Positions 12,784 to 27,700 of a stretch of DNA of 64,000 bases are shown here, one piece after another. The DNA is from Elephas maximus indicus (taxonomy: Eukaryota > Chordata > Mammalia > Proboscidea > Elephantidae). The number at the start of each line of letters is the position of its first letter. Position 1 is the first letter of the stretch. The notes below the pieces were generated by a model. The model was not told the origin of the DNA, made no database searches, and saw nothing but the letters and a program-made list of their open reading frames with translations. The DNA lies in assembly GCF_024166365.1 (NCBI RefSeq), contig NC_064831.1, positions 53,755,768 through 53,819,767 on the forward strand, given 5' to 3'. The position numbers were made by a program, and so were the translations under genes.

Positions 12784-15700
12784 GTAAGTAGTAGGCCTTG
12801 AGAAAGGCAAGGAATGGGATGGGTGGAGGGGTGTTTTAGAATTTTGGGGTGGGATTTTTGTTTATGAGCTTTCTTACCATATCCAGGTTTTTGTTTTGTT
12901 ATGGTAAGTATATATATATAAAACGAAATATTTTTTACGTGTACAGTTCAGTGACATTACTTTAATTCATCATGTTGTGTGGCCATCACCACTATCCAAA
13001 TTTTTCTATCACCCTTAACAAAAGCTTAGTGCCCCCTAGCAATGGCCACTTCTCTTCCCCTCCTCCACACCCGTGGTAACCACTAATAAACTTTGGTCTC
13101 TCTACATTTGTCTATTCTAGATATTTCATATAAGTGGGATTGTATACTATTTGTCCTTCTGTGACTGGCTTATTTCACTCAGTTTAATGTTTTCAAGGTT
13201 CGTCCATGTAGTAGCATGTATTGGGGCTTCTTTTCTCTTTATGGTGGAGTAATACGCTGCAGTGAACGTTGGTGTACATGTATTTGTGTTCCTGCTTTCA
13301 GTTCTTTTGGGTGTATACCTAGGAGTGGAATTGGTGGGTCACAGAGGAATTCTGTGTTTAGCTGTTTGAGGAACCTCCGAGTTGTATTCCACAGTGGCTG
13401 CACCATTTTACAATTGTACTAGCAATGGCTGATCTACATCGTGTTTTTAATGTGATTGAAATATTGATAAAATAAATCTTGGGTTTAGATACTTGAAACT
13501 GTATCCATAGTTAATGTTTGTAGCTCAGTATTTATTCCATTCAGTATTTGTCATAAACCATATCCAGGGGCACAAGAGTTTTTTAGTTATTGTGCTCCGA
13601 TTTATAAGCTAGTTTATTTGCAAGAGAGAGTTCGTGGGTACAAGAAAGGGGCAGAAAACAAATATGAATCATTATAGAGTTACCTTCGATAATAGAAAAT
13701 CCATGTCAAGTGTCTTATCAGGTCTGCTTAGAAACACTAAGATTAGGCATTATTTTTAAGGGAAATTAGGTTTAATGATCATGTAATTTGTCCACTTTGC
13801 ATCCGTATGATAGCACGAGATCCTGGTTTTACTTTTCCCTTCTAGTATGGGGCAGTGTATCATTTGAAGTTACAAAGAGCTGTGAAATGCTTGGTCATCA
13901 TCAAGAAATTATTTATGTGAGTAGATGTTCTTGCTGTAGCCAAATAGAGTATTTAGATAATACTCACTGAACTTAAAATTCAAGCAATAAACAGAAACCC
14001 AGATAGCCATTGACGCTACTGTAGAGAGAGCCATGGCTCTGGAAGGCCTACTGACTCAAGTGAAATAAATGCATGTAAGTCGTCCAGACCATCCGGGGCT
14101 ATCTAATTTATCTTAGCAGTTGTTGTATAAAAGTTATTGTGAGAACATGCCCAAAGCAGGGTCCCTTAGCAAACTTAAATGTAAAGAAAAGAGAATATTT
14201 TAAAATTATATACTGAGGGGAAGTAATGTAAAGCTCACTTCTTCAGGTGAAGCACTGTATGGTTTTGGTTAACCAGTGTCTTCATGCCTGTCTTTTTGAC
14301 TAAGTAGATTATAAAGCTGATAAAAGAAAATTTATTTCTTAATAAAATTAAAATAATTAAACCACGTTGGATTTAAGTATTTTTGGCTTGTCATCTTTTG
14401 ACTCTTTCCTTCTTTGAAGTGATTACACCCTTTCTTTTAATTTGAACTCAGTGGCATGAGCCCTAACTAGGACTAGAGACACAGATCCGAATATCCACTT
14501 TGTCTGAAATTGCTTACAGTTAACTGTCAAGTAGGAGATTCCTGCAATGACTTATGTAACATCACTTTTTGGTATGGTGTTGTCATCGTGAATATCTTAC
14601 TAACTTTGTTATAGAAATGAATAGTGAATATCTTACTAACTTTGTTATAGAAATGGGTAGCTACAAGCAGAATATTTTTCTGCCACTTATAGTTTTTCTT
14701 AAGAAAAGACTACCATCTTAATCCCAAACAAATTAATAGAATGAAGCCAAAGGGAGAAGAGGGCATTTAAGAACCTGCATGTGTTGTGCAATGTCTTGGT
14801 TACCTAGTGCTGCTATAACAAAAATACCACAAGTAGATAGATTTAACAATCAGAAATTTATTCTCTCACAGTTTAGGAGGCTAGAAGTCTGAATTCAGGA
14901 CAAGAGCCCTAGGGGAAAGATTTCTCTTTTGGCTCTGGAAGGAAGGTCATTGTCTCCTTTCAATATTTGTAGGCCCAGTGTTCCTTGGAGATCTCCATGT
15001 GTCTTGACATCAGTCTTCCTCTGGGTGTAGGAGGTTCTCAGTGCAAGGACCCCAAGTCCAAAGGACGTGCTCTGCTTCTGGCTCTTCTTTTCTTGATGGT
15101 GGCGAAGTCCCGCCTGTGTCTGCTTGCTTCTCTCATTTATCTCTTGTAACATTTTTTTTTAAGATAAAAGGTGTGACTCAAACAAGGGTGTGACTTGAGT
15201 AAGGGTGTGACTTGAGTCTCGTAAGGCTGTTACTCAACCCTCTTGTAAGGCGGTTACTCAAGATACACCCTACACTGATTCTGCCTTATTGGCATGTAGA
15301 GGTTAGAATTTAGAACACATTACAAAATAGAGGATAATTACATCAGATCACAAAATGGATGACAACCACCCAATACTGAGAATCACGGCCTAGCCAAGTT
15401 GACATATATTTTGGGGGGACATAGTTCAGTCCCTGATATGCAGTTATCAAATATTTCATTTCCATCGACCACTTCATCAGGTAAAAGGTGTCACAGACCA
15501 CCTTGTCGTCATTCCTAACTGGCCTCACCAAGAAATCTACCTTGCATTCTGTTTCCTTTGTTGAAAACATTACCTACATTAATTTTTTTTTTTTTTTAAA
15601 TACAGGCTTTAATCTCCAGTAGAAGCTACAATTTAAAAACAATTATTGCATTTGTGTTTTATTAAGTTGAGATTGTTCTGCATATCATCTAGAGCAGCGC

Positions 15701-18700
15701 TCTCCATTAGAGCCTCTGCTGTGATGGAAATGTTCTGTAATCTGTGTGGTCCAGTATGCTAGCCGGGAGTCACATGTAGCTGTGAGCACTTGAAAAGTGA
15801 CTCGTGCAACTGAAGAACTGAGTTGTTAATTTTATTTAAGTTTAATTAATTTGAATAGTTACACGTGGCTACTGTACTAGTGTGGATCTAGATAGAGAAT
15901 TCTGCCACTCTGGGAAACAGGGTAAAGTTTAAAAACTTTTATTTTAAAAAGCTAAATGCTTTATTTATATACATCAAAACTGAAAGTTATTAGGCATTGT
16001 TGCTAAGTGTACATATACTATGGTTATGATTCAACTTCTTCACTTACAGAATTTGTGAAGGAATAATTTAGCACGATAATGTAAAGAATTCGCTCTCTGT
16101 CTTCCTTGGAATCAGCAGCGCTCAGACATGCGCACACAGTCCTGCAGTCATGTTTTGGGGGAATATTGATTGATGCTCTGAAGACATTATATCTCATTTG
16201 GAAATGTTGGAAAGAAAAATAGTTACAGATTTCCTTCAGATTAGCCGGGCACTGTTAGCGACGGGAAAGAATTGTCAGATTTAGAAGCCTGTGTGGTTTA
16301 ACCATAATTTTTATTTCCTTTGGATTGCTTCTCCCGATGTGTAATTTTAAAGTGACCCTTTGAAGATAGGAATTACGTTCTGATAAATTTTACACAAAAT
16401 GTCTCTTTGATCAAGAAAAATACTGAATAATGATTTTAATTCAGAATTTTTGTGCTTTAGAATACTCATTGCAGTAGAGCTGAAACAAATAAATTCATAT
16501 AATTTAATATTATATATTTTATTTATCATTCCTTGAGCCCAGATCATATCATAATCTATTAAGACAAATGACCAAAATGTATCTGTATCAAAATTAAGAA
16601 AGAAGTAGTATTTTTTTGAGATTTAATGTTAAATCTTAGAATAATCCTATCAGACAGGGTTCCCCTTTTGTTGGGAGGAATGGGTCTTCTCATTTTTGAA
16701 GCTTCTCAGTTAATTAGGCAGATAGAGTGGTGGTGGAGAGGGAGTGAGTGTCTCACAGTCTCCACCTACCGGGCCAGCTTTGCTGGAAGCACCTGGTGCT
16801 GGCAACTTCCAGCCAGGCTCCCACCCCCAGCAGTGGACTACACCGAAAGCAGTGGGGTTTCCAAGGGAAGTGGACACTTCGGTCATTTTCAATACTTGTG
16901 GGCCCTGTGGGCCTAATGGATCACTTCATGGACTGATGGAGCAGCCAGGCTGGCGCCATGCCCTAGTCCCTTAGGGCACCTGGAGATTACTCCCTAACCT
17001 GTGGTGTAGCCTGTCACATGAATGCCTTTTTGACCATCTGTTTGTGTGTTTGTGTTTTAATAGCTCAGCTTTCACAGCCGATAGGCATAGGAAAAGAAAA
17101 CTTTTGGAAAACTCATCACTAAACAGCAAGCTATTAAAAGTAAATGTAAGTAATTAAAATTTATTCAAAATAAGTTGAGATCTAGGCACTGTTTTATTAT
17201 AACTTTAACATTTAATGTTGCCTTATTAACTTTTATAAATGTATGTCTTGGATTTAGAGTATTTTCCAACATGATTGCCGCTTGTACTAATGATTCTCAA
17301 TGTGGCTAAGTCCCCGTGAGTCTGCCTGTCACTGTCTTCTTGCCATTAAATGACTCTGCCTTACAGAGCCGTTTGCTTGTTCCATCTACTCACGTACCCT
17401 GTGAGTTCACTTCTGCAGGATCCCAGAGATCCTTGCTCCTTCTGTTTACAGGTCACTAGTGCAAGTTACATGGTTCTGAAATTGTAGTAAATTTTATTTC
17501 TTGGGACTTCATTCATACAATTTCATCTTAAAAGAATATGCTTCCTCATTCTGGTAACCTTCATCTGTTACAATGGTGTGTGAGCCATCAGCGGATTAAC
17601 AAAATTGTAAAGATGACTAAATAATTTTAGATAAAGCTGTGTTTACCTTGCATCCATCCCTCTACTGCCATGCCAACTGTGTTTAGACAGGTGCTACACT
17701 GAAGCGTTAGGATTAGGTGGGAGGAAGAGCTGAGTACTCTCGTGGCAGAGATGCTTTGGGTGGGGTTGGTAGATTCACCTCTTAGTGCAGTGTTCAGATG
17801 TCACAGTGCATTTGTAGAGCTAATCAGAAAACCAAGGTGTAGTCTTTAAGAGAAGTTCTGATAGTTTTTCAAGGTTTATATACCATCACTGGGAAAACAT
17901 GGACTGATCATTTATGCATGGCTTAAAAGTTTGGGGACAGAAGTACTTTGGAGCATATATTTATATGTTTTCAATTTCTAGTGTTTTAATAGAGTGTTAT
18001 AAAGGCATTAAGCCTTAAATTTTGTTTCTGTTAGGATTTTTCTGTGGTTTTGTTTTGTTTGTTTTTACGACGATGCTTCTTGGTACTCATTAATGCTGAT
18101 TTCCTCATAAACTCCATAAGATTCTCCCATTGAGAGCAATCCCAGGGTTGGAAACAGCCTTCTAAAAATATCTAGATGCTTAGGTAGAGATGAGAAGCAT
18201 TTGTTTGAAATACTAATTGCACAGAAAAGGACCAGTTCCAAATTGGCTTGTTGCTAGACTTTCAGATAGAGGCTATTGTTTGCTTTGCTTTTTGAAATAG
18301 TTGACCTTCTCTTGGTGCTACTAATGGCCTCTCTTCTTGTCCCATTTTACAGGGAAGCACCACTGCCATTTGTGCCACAGGCCTTCGGAATTTGGGGAAC
18401 ACATGTTTTATGAATGCCATCCTTCAGTCACTCAGGTAACATATTTTAATGAAGGCTCTGGGTTCAGATCCTGTCTCTGCCACTTACTGTAGTCCTGTGG
18501 CCAGCAGGGTAAGTTACCACACTTCCCTGTGCCTTCGTTTCCTCATCAGTAAAAACGGGGATGTAGTTCCTGCCACATGGGGTAGTTGGGAGGAGTAAAT
18601 AATATAATTGATGCAAGTGCTTAGGACAATACCCAGCATAAATGCTAGCTGTTGTTATTTACTGTTTCCTGTTGTTTTTTCAGTAGGCTAAAGCAGGGGT

Positions 18701-21700
18701 CAGGAAACATTTTCTGTAAAAAGCCAGGTAGTAAATATTTTAGTCTTTGTAGGCTACATACAGTCTCTGTCACATATTTTCATTAGTTTTTTTTTTTTAA
18801 ACAACTCATTAAAAAATGTAGAAAACCAATCTTAGCTCACTGGCCAAACAGAAACACCAGGCCATCCAAAAACAGGCTGAGGGCTGGATTTGGCCAGTGG
18901 GCTGCAGTTTGCCAACGCCTGGGCTTCAGGGAGCCCTGTTCAGAGAGCTTATTTCAATCGTTAGTTAAGTCATATGTATAAGATTTTGTGTTTGGAAAAT
19001 TTTTAGAGCGTAAAAGTAGTACTAAAACAATCAGGAAAGCTGAGCTATGTTAAGTAGAAGTTATTTTTAAAGATGTGTACTTTTAGATTTTAATGAGACA
19101 TTAAAAGCCAGAATAAATTACCTTCCCAAGGTCACGTTGTTAATAAGGCACAGAAGCCGTATTTGATCTTTCCCTAAAGGTGCTGCCTCTCTGCTTATGT
19201 ATTCTTGCTCAAAGAAGGAATTTTAGTTTCTATTGAATTCTGATCATTATTCTGTATAACCCATTGCTGTTGAGTCGATTCCGACTCATAGCGATGCTAT
19301 ACAACAGAATAGAACTGCCCCGTAGGGTTTCCAAGGAGTGCCTGGTGGATTTGAACTGCCAAACTTTTGGTTAGCAGCCTTAGCACTTAACCACTATACC
19401 ACCAGGGTTTCCAATAGTATATCTAAATGATATGGTTGGTTTCATGGTCTTTTTTACTTTAGTAAATTATCGAATACTTGGAAATAAGCACCCTGAAAAG
19501 AGAAATGGTGATAACCTATAGATGGGAGTAGGGGGAGGGTTGAGGAGTCTTGAACAGAGTAAGAGTCATCTTACTCTGTCTGGTCAGAGTTTTGGTCATC
19601 TGTCTATACTGTTTGTCTTGGAGTTAATGAAGAAATTTAATGAAGAAGCTCAATGCAAGAGATTGCATTGAGTGCAATTTAAATGAGATAAGTGAATGAT
19701 TGCATTTTCAAAATCTATATGTAGGTTTCATAGAACTTTCTTTGCAGTCCTATTAAATTCTTTTTTTATATAATTTTCTTCCTTTTAAAATAGTAACATT
19801 GAGCAGTTTTGCTGTTATTTCAAAGAACTGCCCGCTGTGGAGTTAAGGAATGGGAAAACGGCAGGAAGGCGAACTTACCACACCAGGAGCCAAGGGGATA
19901 ACAATGTGTGAGTTATAAGAATATGTTATTTCTGGCTTTGAGCTACAAAACAAATGACTCTTACTGGTGATTTTCATTGCGTTACATGAGTTAAGAGGCA
20001 CAAATAAAAATTCTAAATTTTTTTCTAAAGACTGTGCTTAAATATCTAGCTGGCAGTCTGAATAATGTTGGAGTTCTTTTGTTCTTATTTACCATAACAG
20101 GCAGGATAAATTTAGCACTCTACTTACTGAGGCTTTTCGAATTTGGGCATCCTAAAATTGATGACATTTACATATGAAACGGAGACCTGGTGGCGTAGTG
20201 GTTAAGAGCTTGGCTGCTAATATAAGATCTGCAGTTCCAATCTACCAGCCCCTCCTTGGAAACGCTATGGGACAGTTCTACGGTATCCTGTAGGGTCGTT
20301 ATGAGTCGGAATCGACTCAAGGACAGTGGGTTTGTTTTTTTTGGTTTAGGATATATGAAATGCAGTTTAGTCAGTGTGAATTAACATGTCATATTTTTTG
20401 GGTAATCCTGTCTTGGAAAATACAATGAATTTGTAGCCAGCAAATTAATTACAAGGCAATGCAGTCAACTTTTAGTTGATATGAATAGGGGAAAAAAGTA
20501 GATAAGTAATTATTAAGGGCCAACCCTGTATTCGAGTTCAGGGCGGCCCAGACCTGTCTCAGGGTTAGAAGGTCTATCATATTTCATGATTGTAAGGGAG
20601 ACTTTTTTTTTCTGTATCTTACCATTACTGATAATAGGGCTCTGATTTAGGATCTGTGTATTGAGTGTAAAGCTTTCCCTGCCTGCTCATTCCCGCTCCC
20701 ACGTACGCCCATTCTCGCATATTCCGAAAAGGTATCTTCTAATCTGACACCATCCTGACTAGGTGACTGAAGGAGAAAGGGACAGAATACGTTGGAACAG
20801 TGGGCAGTAGGGACAGAGCCACAATCTGAGGGGACTTGAAAGCCAGGCATTGGAGCAAGGCTGGAGTGGCATCACTAGAAGCAGTGTTCTGGAAGAATCT
20901 CCCGGGGAGCAGCATGTGGGATGAGCCTGAGTGCGCCTGCACTCGAGGAGGTCTCATGCCTTACAGTAATCAGGTGGGAGGGGGAGCAGTGAAGTGAAGA
21001 GGAGGAGAATGCACGTGCATGAAAGTTAAGGGAAGAATTGGTAGTACTGGTTGTGTTAGTGTCGGTTGGAGTTGGGTTTAGTTAGAAGCTGCAGAATTTG
21101 CCTCTGGGCCACTTTAGGCAGAAGGATATCTGTTGAAGGGCTGTTGGTGAGCTAGCCATTACCAGATGGGGAGAAAGCCAGGTCTGGAGTCCAGGCAGCC
21201 AGCACCATAGCCACAGTCACCCCACGGAACTGTCCCATAAGGACATGCCTGTCACTGCCGTGTGGCGTGATACTACAATTCATGTTGTCAGCATAGCTGG
21301 AGCTGGTGAGCTGCTGTTACTGCCGCCCCTGGACTCCACATGACGCTGTTGCCACCAGAGAGGATTCGGTGCTGTCCTGCCTTTTTGTGTCGCTAACTCT
21401 TGATTCAGATGGGCAGAGCCCAGGTCTTGGCTGCGAAGGAGGCTGAGAAAGCAGGTATCTGGCTTCTTCAGCTTCTGCAGTGGGAGGCGAGCCCTGGCTC
21501 TCACCAAGTCTGGCAAGGTAGGGAATTTCCCAACACAGGAAGAGGGTTCAGGTACTGGACAGTCAAACATTGTGCCTCAGGGGCCTACAGGATAACAAGG
21601 GGTGAAAAAGAAGATGTTGCGCTTTCTCTGGGGTATCAATTAAGTATTCAAGAGTATGGTGGTTACGTCAACCGATGTGATCATCGAAGTTGAGGAGGTG

Positions 21701-24700
21701 TATCAGTTTAGCTACTTGCATAGAAAACCAAAATTGACTGTGACTTAAACATCCTTGATTTATTCTTTCATGTAAAAGTTGGAGGTCATCTGTCTAGGGT
21801 TGTTTCGCAAAGTCATGAGGCTGCTTCTAGCTTTCTGTTTCAAAAGCCCTGGGGGGTGGGGCTCTCATCCACATAGTCCAAGATGGTGCTGGAGCTCTGC
21901 CATTACGTCCTCATTGCAGCCAGCCGGAAGAAGGAAGAGATTAATGAGGAGGAGTGCTCTTTCCCTGTAAGGAAATTTCCCAGAAGTTGGACAAACTCAC
22001 AGTCCTCTACTCTGGGAGGTCACGCGCACAGCAGAGAAATGGAAGTTTGATTCCTGTGGAAGAAGAGGAGAATGGAGGGAGCGTGTGGAACAGGCAAAGA
22101 GCAGGTGCTGAATAGTGTATGCACACTGACCTTGGAGTGATAAGAGTCCATTCAGTAGAAAAGCCCTTTTGGCAGCCAGAGAAACCTGGAGAAAAGTGGT
22201 CATGAGAAAGTCTGGTCTGGAGATTTGGAGTTGAGAGTCTTTGCTGTAGGATTGAGTGTTGAAGTTTTGTGGCAAACTTTCTGCAGCAGAGATGAGAGGT
22301 AGTCACAGACGGAGGCCTGGAAAGTGCCTCTTGTTGTGGGGGAGAAATAAAAGAGCAGGAGCTGGAGAAGAACCTGTTACTTGTCTTAGCTGTTTAACTT
22401 GTTAATTGTTAAGTCTGCATTCCTAAGTCATTTTGCTTGTGACTTATCCACTGCTTTATTGGATTTAAAAAAAAAAATTCAGAGTGTACAAGTATAGCAG
22501 TACTTGACACCCTCAAAATTCGCCATATGGTTAAAGAACTAGTTTTGTCCGTAATTACTGCTGTTCACAAAGGTTCATGGGATGCTTTTACAGAACTGTC
22601 AGACTTAGTTCAGAAAAGACCAAATCCTTTTTATGTTTTCACTTTTGACTGGTCTGCTATGCACTTTAGACAGTTGGACGTTATGGATTGCAATGGTAGC
22701 CTCTCGGTAATGCTACAGGTATCATCTTTCTCTTTTCCAGGTCGTTGGTGGAAGAGTTTAGAAAGACACTCTGTGCTCTATGGCAAGGCAGCCCGACTGC
22801 ATTTAGTCCAGAGTCCTTATTTTATGTTGTTTGGAAGATTATGCCAAACTTTAGGTAAGTCTTACTTGAGGGGTATTTTAAAACCTTAATGTTACTCTTG
22901 ATACTGCTCCTGAAACAATTTTCAGTGAAGTGGTATTCTTCTAAATAATAAAGACCGGTTTGTCTTTTGTTTTGTTTTGTTTTTGAGAAGAGCAGAAGTT
23001 GAATGTATCTGACTAAACCAACATGTTTGTTTAAATAATAGATGTTAGAAATGACTTTAACAAAGGGTAGGGTATCTTGTTGTTATAAAAACAAAGCACT
23101 TATAAATAACTTATATGCTCTAGAAAAGTTACTGGCAGCATTTCCTTGTTTCTTTCAAAGTCTTATAATGAATAATCACCAGCATATACTTTCTTGTTCC
23201 AACTAAAAAAATCCAGATGTAATCTGTAAAATCCATGGTATTATATTCATTGTTACTGGTCTGGGTTCTGAGCCTCTTAGACGACTGTAGTTAAGTCCAT
23301 GAGGATTCGCTCTACAGAAGGCAGCTGAGCCACATCCTACTGTAGCCATTGAATTCGTGCTTTCTCTGTAACCTTGCATGAATATGGACATGCTCCCGTG
23401 TTCAGAGGACTCCTGTCTCCTAGGTTAGACGTTGCGGTGGAGATTCGAGTAATAGCAGATTTAGGGCGCTGCGGGCATTTGACAACAGCCTTACCACCTT
23501 CTGCTGAAGCAAGTCATGGTTCTTACTAATTGTTATGGATTGAATTGTGTCCGTCCAAAATGTGTGTCAACTTGGCTAGGCCATATTTCCCAGTAGTGTG
23601 TAATTGTCCATCATTTTGTCATCTGCTGTGATTTTTCTGTGTGTTGTCAATCCTGCTTTTATGCCTCTGTGATGTTAATGAGGCAGAACTCAATCTACAA
23701 GGTAAGGTTGTATCTTAAGTCAATCCATTTTGACATATAAAAGAGAAAAGCAAGCAGAGAGACAGGGGACCTCATCACCACCAAGCAAGAAGAGCCAGGA
23801 GAACGTGTCTTTTGGACCCAGGGGCCCTGCACTGAGAAGCTCCTGGTCCAGGGAAAGATTGATGACGAAAACCTTTCCCCCAGGACAGACAGAGAGAGAA
23901 ATTCAGAGCTGGCACCCTGAATTCAGACTTCCGGCCTCTTAAACTATGAGAGAATAGATTTCTCTTTGTGAAAGCCATACGCTGGTGGTATTTCTGTTAT
24001 AGCAGCACTAGATAACGAAGACGCCAGTCATGGTTTTAGTACCTCATATACATCCCTTTCTTCTTTGTAAAAAAACCAGCACACTGTAGGAAAACTTAGC
24101 AGTACACCTTGCCCTTTTGCCAGATTGTGATTTAGATATATTGTTAATATAGAGAGAAACGCATAAAAGGTAACAGCTCCATGGGATTGTAATTTTTGGG
24201 TTGCTTAAGCATCTAACTTTGAGGTTCTGACATGAGTGACTACTGTTACCTCTAGGCTTTGTTTTGAAGGAAACTTCTTTTATGTATCATGCCATTTAAA
24301 TCCCCTCTCAGCAGAGACTAATTTTGTGTGACTCTTAGTTTCTTGACTCTAAGTAGGAAGGGTGGAAATGACCGTTAAGTTACCTTTAAGCAGGCTTAGA
24401 CTTAATATAAAATTTTTAATATGATCACCTAACTCGATTCTTGATAAGGATTTAATCTTTACATTTTTTTATTATGTATAGTAGTTTCCATTTATTGAAT
24501 GCCTACTATGTGCCAAGCACTTTAGTTAATTTTTATATCTGATCTTCAGGAGCCCTGGTGGCGTAGTGCTTAAGAGCTCAGCTGCTAACCAAAAGGTCAG
24601 CAGTTCATATCCATCAGCTGCTCCTTGGAAACCCTGTGGGGCAGTTCTACTCTGTCTTACAGGGTCACTAGGAGTTGGAATTGACTCAACAGCAATGGGT

Positions 24701-27700
24701 ATATCTGATCTTCATTAAAAAAAACAACAACAAAGCTCTGGCCAGGGTAGGAAGTGTTATCTCCCTTTCGAAGAAGACAAAACTGAGACTCAGGGAAGGG
24801 AAGCACCTGTCTCATCATGTACATCTAGTAGTTGTTAGGACCAGAATTAGAGCCCAGGTCTTTGTGGAGTTGGTTTATAATAGATGTGTTAACAGTAATC
24901 TGTCCGCACGAGACCCACTAACCAACTTTCTATTGTTCTTCTTCATTCTCATGGTGACCAGGTTCCCTCATTCTTAATTGGAAGTTTAGAAGTATGATGA
25001 TTTTATTCAGGAGAGTGCAACTTTTCATTCAAATCTGTACACATCTCAGCCCGTTTTAGTTTCTGTAGCCCAGCTGAGCATGATTTAGTTTTTAACTGAT
25101 TAGTTTTACACATTCTGATATTCCTGCTAATGAAGAAACAGAACTTTTAGAAAAGGTAATCAAATTGAGGAACTGGGCATGGAGTTTCTGGGGGAGATTC
25201 TTGATATACTTGAACTCTGAGGTTTTCTTAGTCACTGATGGAAATAGGATGCATTTGTATTCTTAGTTCTGCAACTAATTGATACTGTTTCCCATTCATG
25301 TAATCCATGAATACTTTTTCTCTTGGTTAGATCTCGATCTGGAGATTATATTATGGATAATATAATCCATAATAATAAACTTTTTTTTTTTTTTAATAAG
25401 CTTTAGTGCAGGATCACTGTACAAGGCCCAGGTGTGAGGCGGGGCGGGCTTATTCCTCTCAGGTACGCAGGGTGAGGGTCTGACAACAGGCATATATGGA
25501 AGGGCGTTAGTCTTGAGTTACGTTTCTTAAGGCCAATCTGAGTCGGAATCGACTCGACGGCACTGGGTATGTTTCTACGTTTATAATCCCAAGGGAAATT
25601 ATTTTTTAGAAAGCCTTTTTACCTTGATTAACATGGGGAAGTGTCTAGAGAATTTGACACCTTGGAATGAAATATGAGGATTCTGAAATACAAGCATGCA
25701 AGTAGAAGCAGGAACAACTTTTATTTATTAAACAAATCCAGGAAAATTATGCTCTAAATATCTTCAATAGCTTCGGATCTAGAAATCATCAAGGCTGTTA
25801 TTTCACTTCTTGCACTCAAAGTAAAAGCCAGTTACTTAGCAGGGAGATTTTTCCTGAACTTTCAAGGTTTCCCAAAATCTGTGTTTGCCTACCACACTTC
25901 TGTGACTTCTAGGCTACCCAGCCTTTTCTGTCCTTTTTTTTAATAGTTTAAAATTTATATTTTAGTAGGCACAATGCATACATATGGTTCAGAATTCAAA
26001 GGCAAAAAAGGATATGCAATGAAAGTTTTTTTCATGCGGTATTTCCCGGCCATTCATTCTGCTTTCTGGAGACAACCATAGTTACCAGATTTCCGTGTAT
26101 CCTTCTAGTGATATTCTGTGTATATATACAAGCAAATATGTGTGTTTATATGTGTATCTAATTTTTAACATTAATGGTAACATACCATCTTTTTTCTCCC
26201 TACTTTGAGATAATTTCACCTTAGTATAAATAGCTTCTTCAGAAAAATACTAAAGACCCAAGGGAGCAATTAGTGCAGAGGACTGGTGGACTATAGGAAC
26301 CACAGCCTATGTGACCCCTAGACCAGAAGAACTAGATGGTGCCCGGCTACCACTACCGACTGCTGTAACTGGGATTACAAAAGAGCACCCCAGACAGAGT
26401 GGGAGAAAAATGTAGAACAAATGATCAAATCCACAAAAAAAGACCAGACTTACTGGTCTGACGGGGACTGGAGGAACCCCCGAGACTGTGGCCCCCGGAT
26501 ACCCTTCTAACTCAGACTTGAAGCCACTCCCGAAGTTCACCTTTCAATCAAAGATTAGGCAGTACTATAAGACAAACAGAGCCCTAGTGGCACAGTGGTT
26601 AAGAGCTCAGCTGCTAACCAAAAGCTTAGCAGTCCAGATCCACCAGCTGTTCCTTGGAAACCCTATGGGACAGTTCTGTTTTGTCCTATAAGGTCACTTT
26701 AGGGCTGCTGTGAGTCAGAATCAACTTAGTGGCAACAGGTTTGTTTTTTCAGTATAAGACAACACATATGAGGAACATGCTTCTTAGATCAGTCAAGTAT
26801 ATGAGATCAAATGGGGGACACCTGCCCAGGAACAAAGCTGAGAAGGTGGGAGGGGACAGGAAAAGTGGACAAATGGACACAGTGAACCTGGGATGGAAAG
26901 GGAAAGGGGGAGAAACCTGGGATTGCAGCCAATGCCAGGAAACAATTTGTGTAGAACTTTTTGAATGAGAAACTAACTTGCTCTGTAAACGTTCACTTAA
27001 ATCGCAGTAAAAAAAAAAAAAATTAAATAGCTTCCTCAATCTATAATATGGCCGTATAATATTCCCCTTTATGGCTGTGTTCTAATTTAGGTAATAGTCC
27101 CTATGGATAGTTGCACAGATTGCTTCTGATCCTTTGCGGTCCCAAAGAGTGCTGCTGTGAATAGTCTTACACATACAGATGCAGGTACATAAAAGAGGAG
27201 CTTCTGGGCAGAGGGCATGTGCCGTGTGGTTTTGATGGTACTCTCTGCTAGTCTCTGTTACTCCTTGCCTTCCTTAACACGACCTTGTCTTGTTGCCATG
27301 GTATTTTTGTATGTCATATGCTTCCTGTTCTGTGGTCTCTAGCTCTTATTTAGGACCCAGCTTAATGCTAACCATTCTCCAGGAAAGTCTCTTGATAATT
27401 TAGCTCAGGTCATGATGTTTATTTCCATGCTTTTCTTGTCATTTATGTGCTATTTCTACTTTGGTGTCCAATGTGATTTAATTTATTTGCGTGAACTTCC
27501 CAAAACAGAGGGTTTTTTTTTTTTTTTTTTTTTAGTTTTTATCAGTTCTGGTTGTGGTTCATGCTTAGAAATGATGGTGAATAAATTAATTAAACATAAT
27601 TCTTGTATATATACTAGCTTGGCTTTGTAGACAGTATATCTTTGCATGTGATATTTTAATCTAACAATTATTTTTTAGGCCATTTATAAATAGCGAAGGA

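Larger units (their letters stand above)
12784..17063 (+). other. USP3: USP3 intron 4
   Basis: Holds an antisense L1 3' end (12,895-13,435), an antisense LTR (14,792-15,440), a 36-bp duplication (14,588-14,655) and a MER5A-type element (15,693-15,905). Nothing recognised in 13,440-14,580 and 15,910-17,060. Confidence 0.85.
18436..19793 (+). other. USP3: USP3 intron 6
   Basis: Contains a MIR, a hAT-type MITE and a reverse AfroSINE, all listed separately. The remainder is unremarkable. Confidence 0.85.
25935..27230 (-). mobile_element. Old L1-like fragment, antisense, interrupted
   Basis: Segments 25,935-26,241 and 27,024-27,230 are contiguous L1-like 3' DNA, split by the insert at 26,242-27,023. 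Confidence 0.6.
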
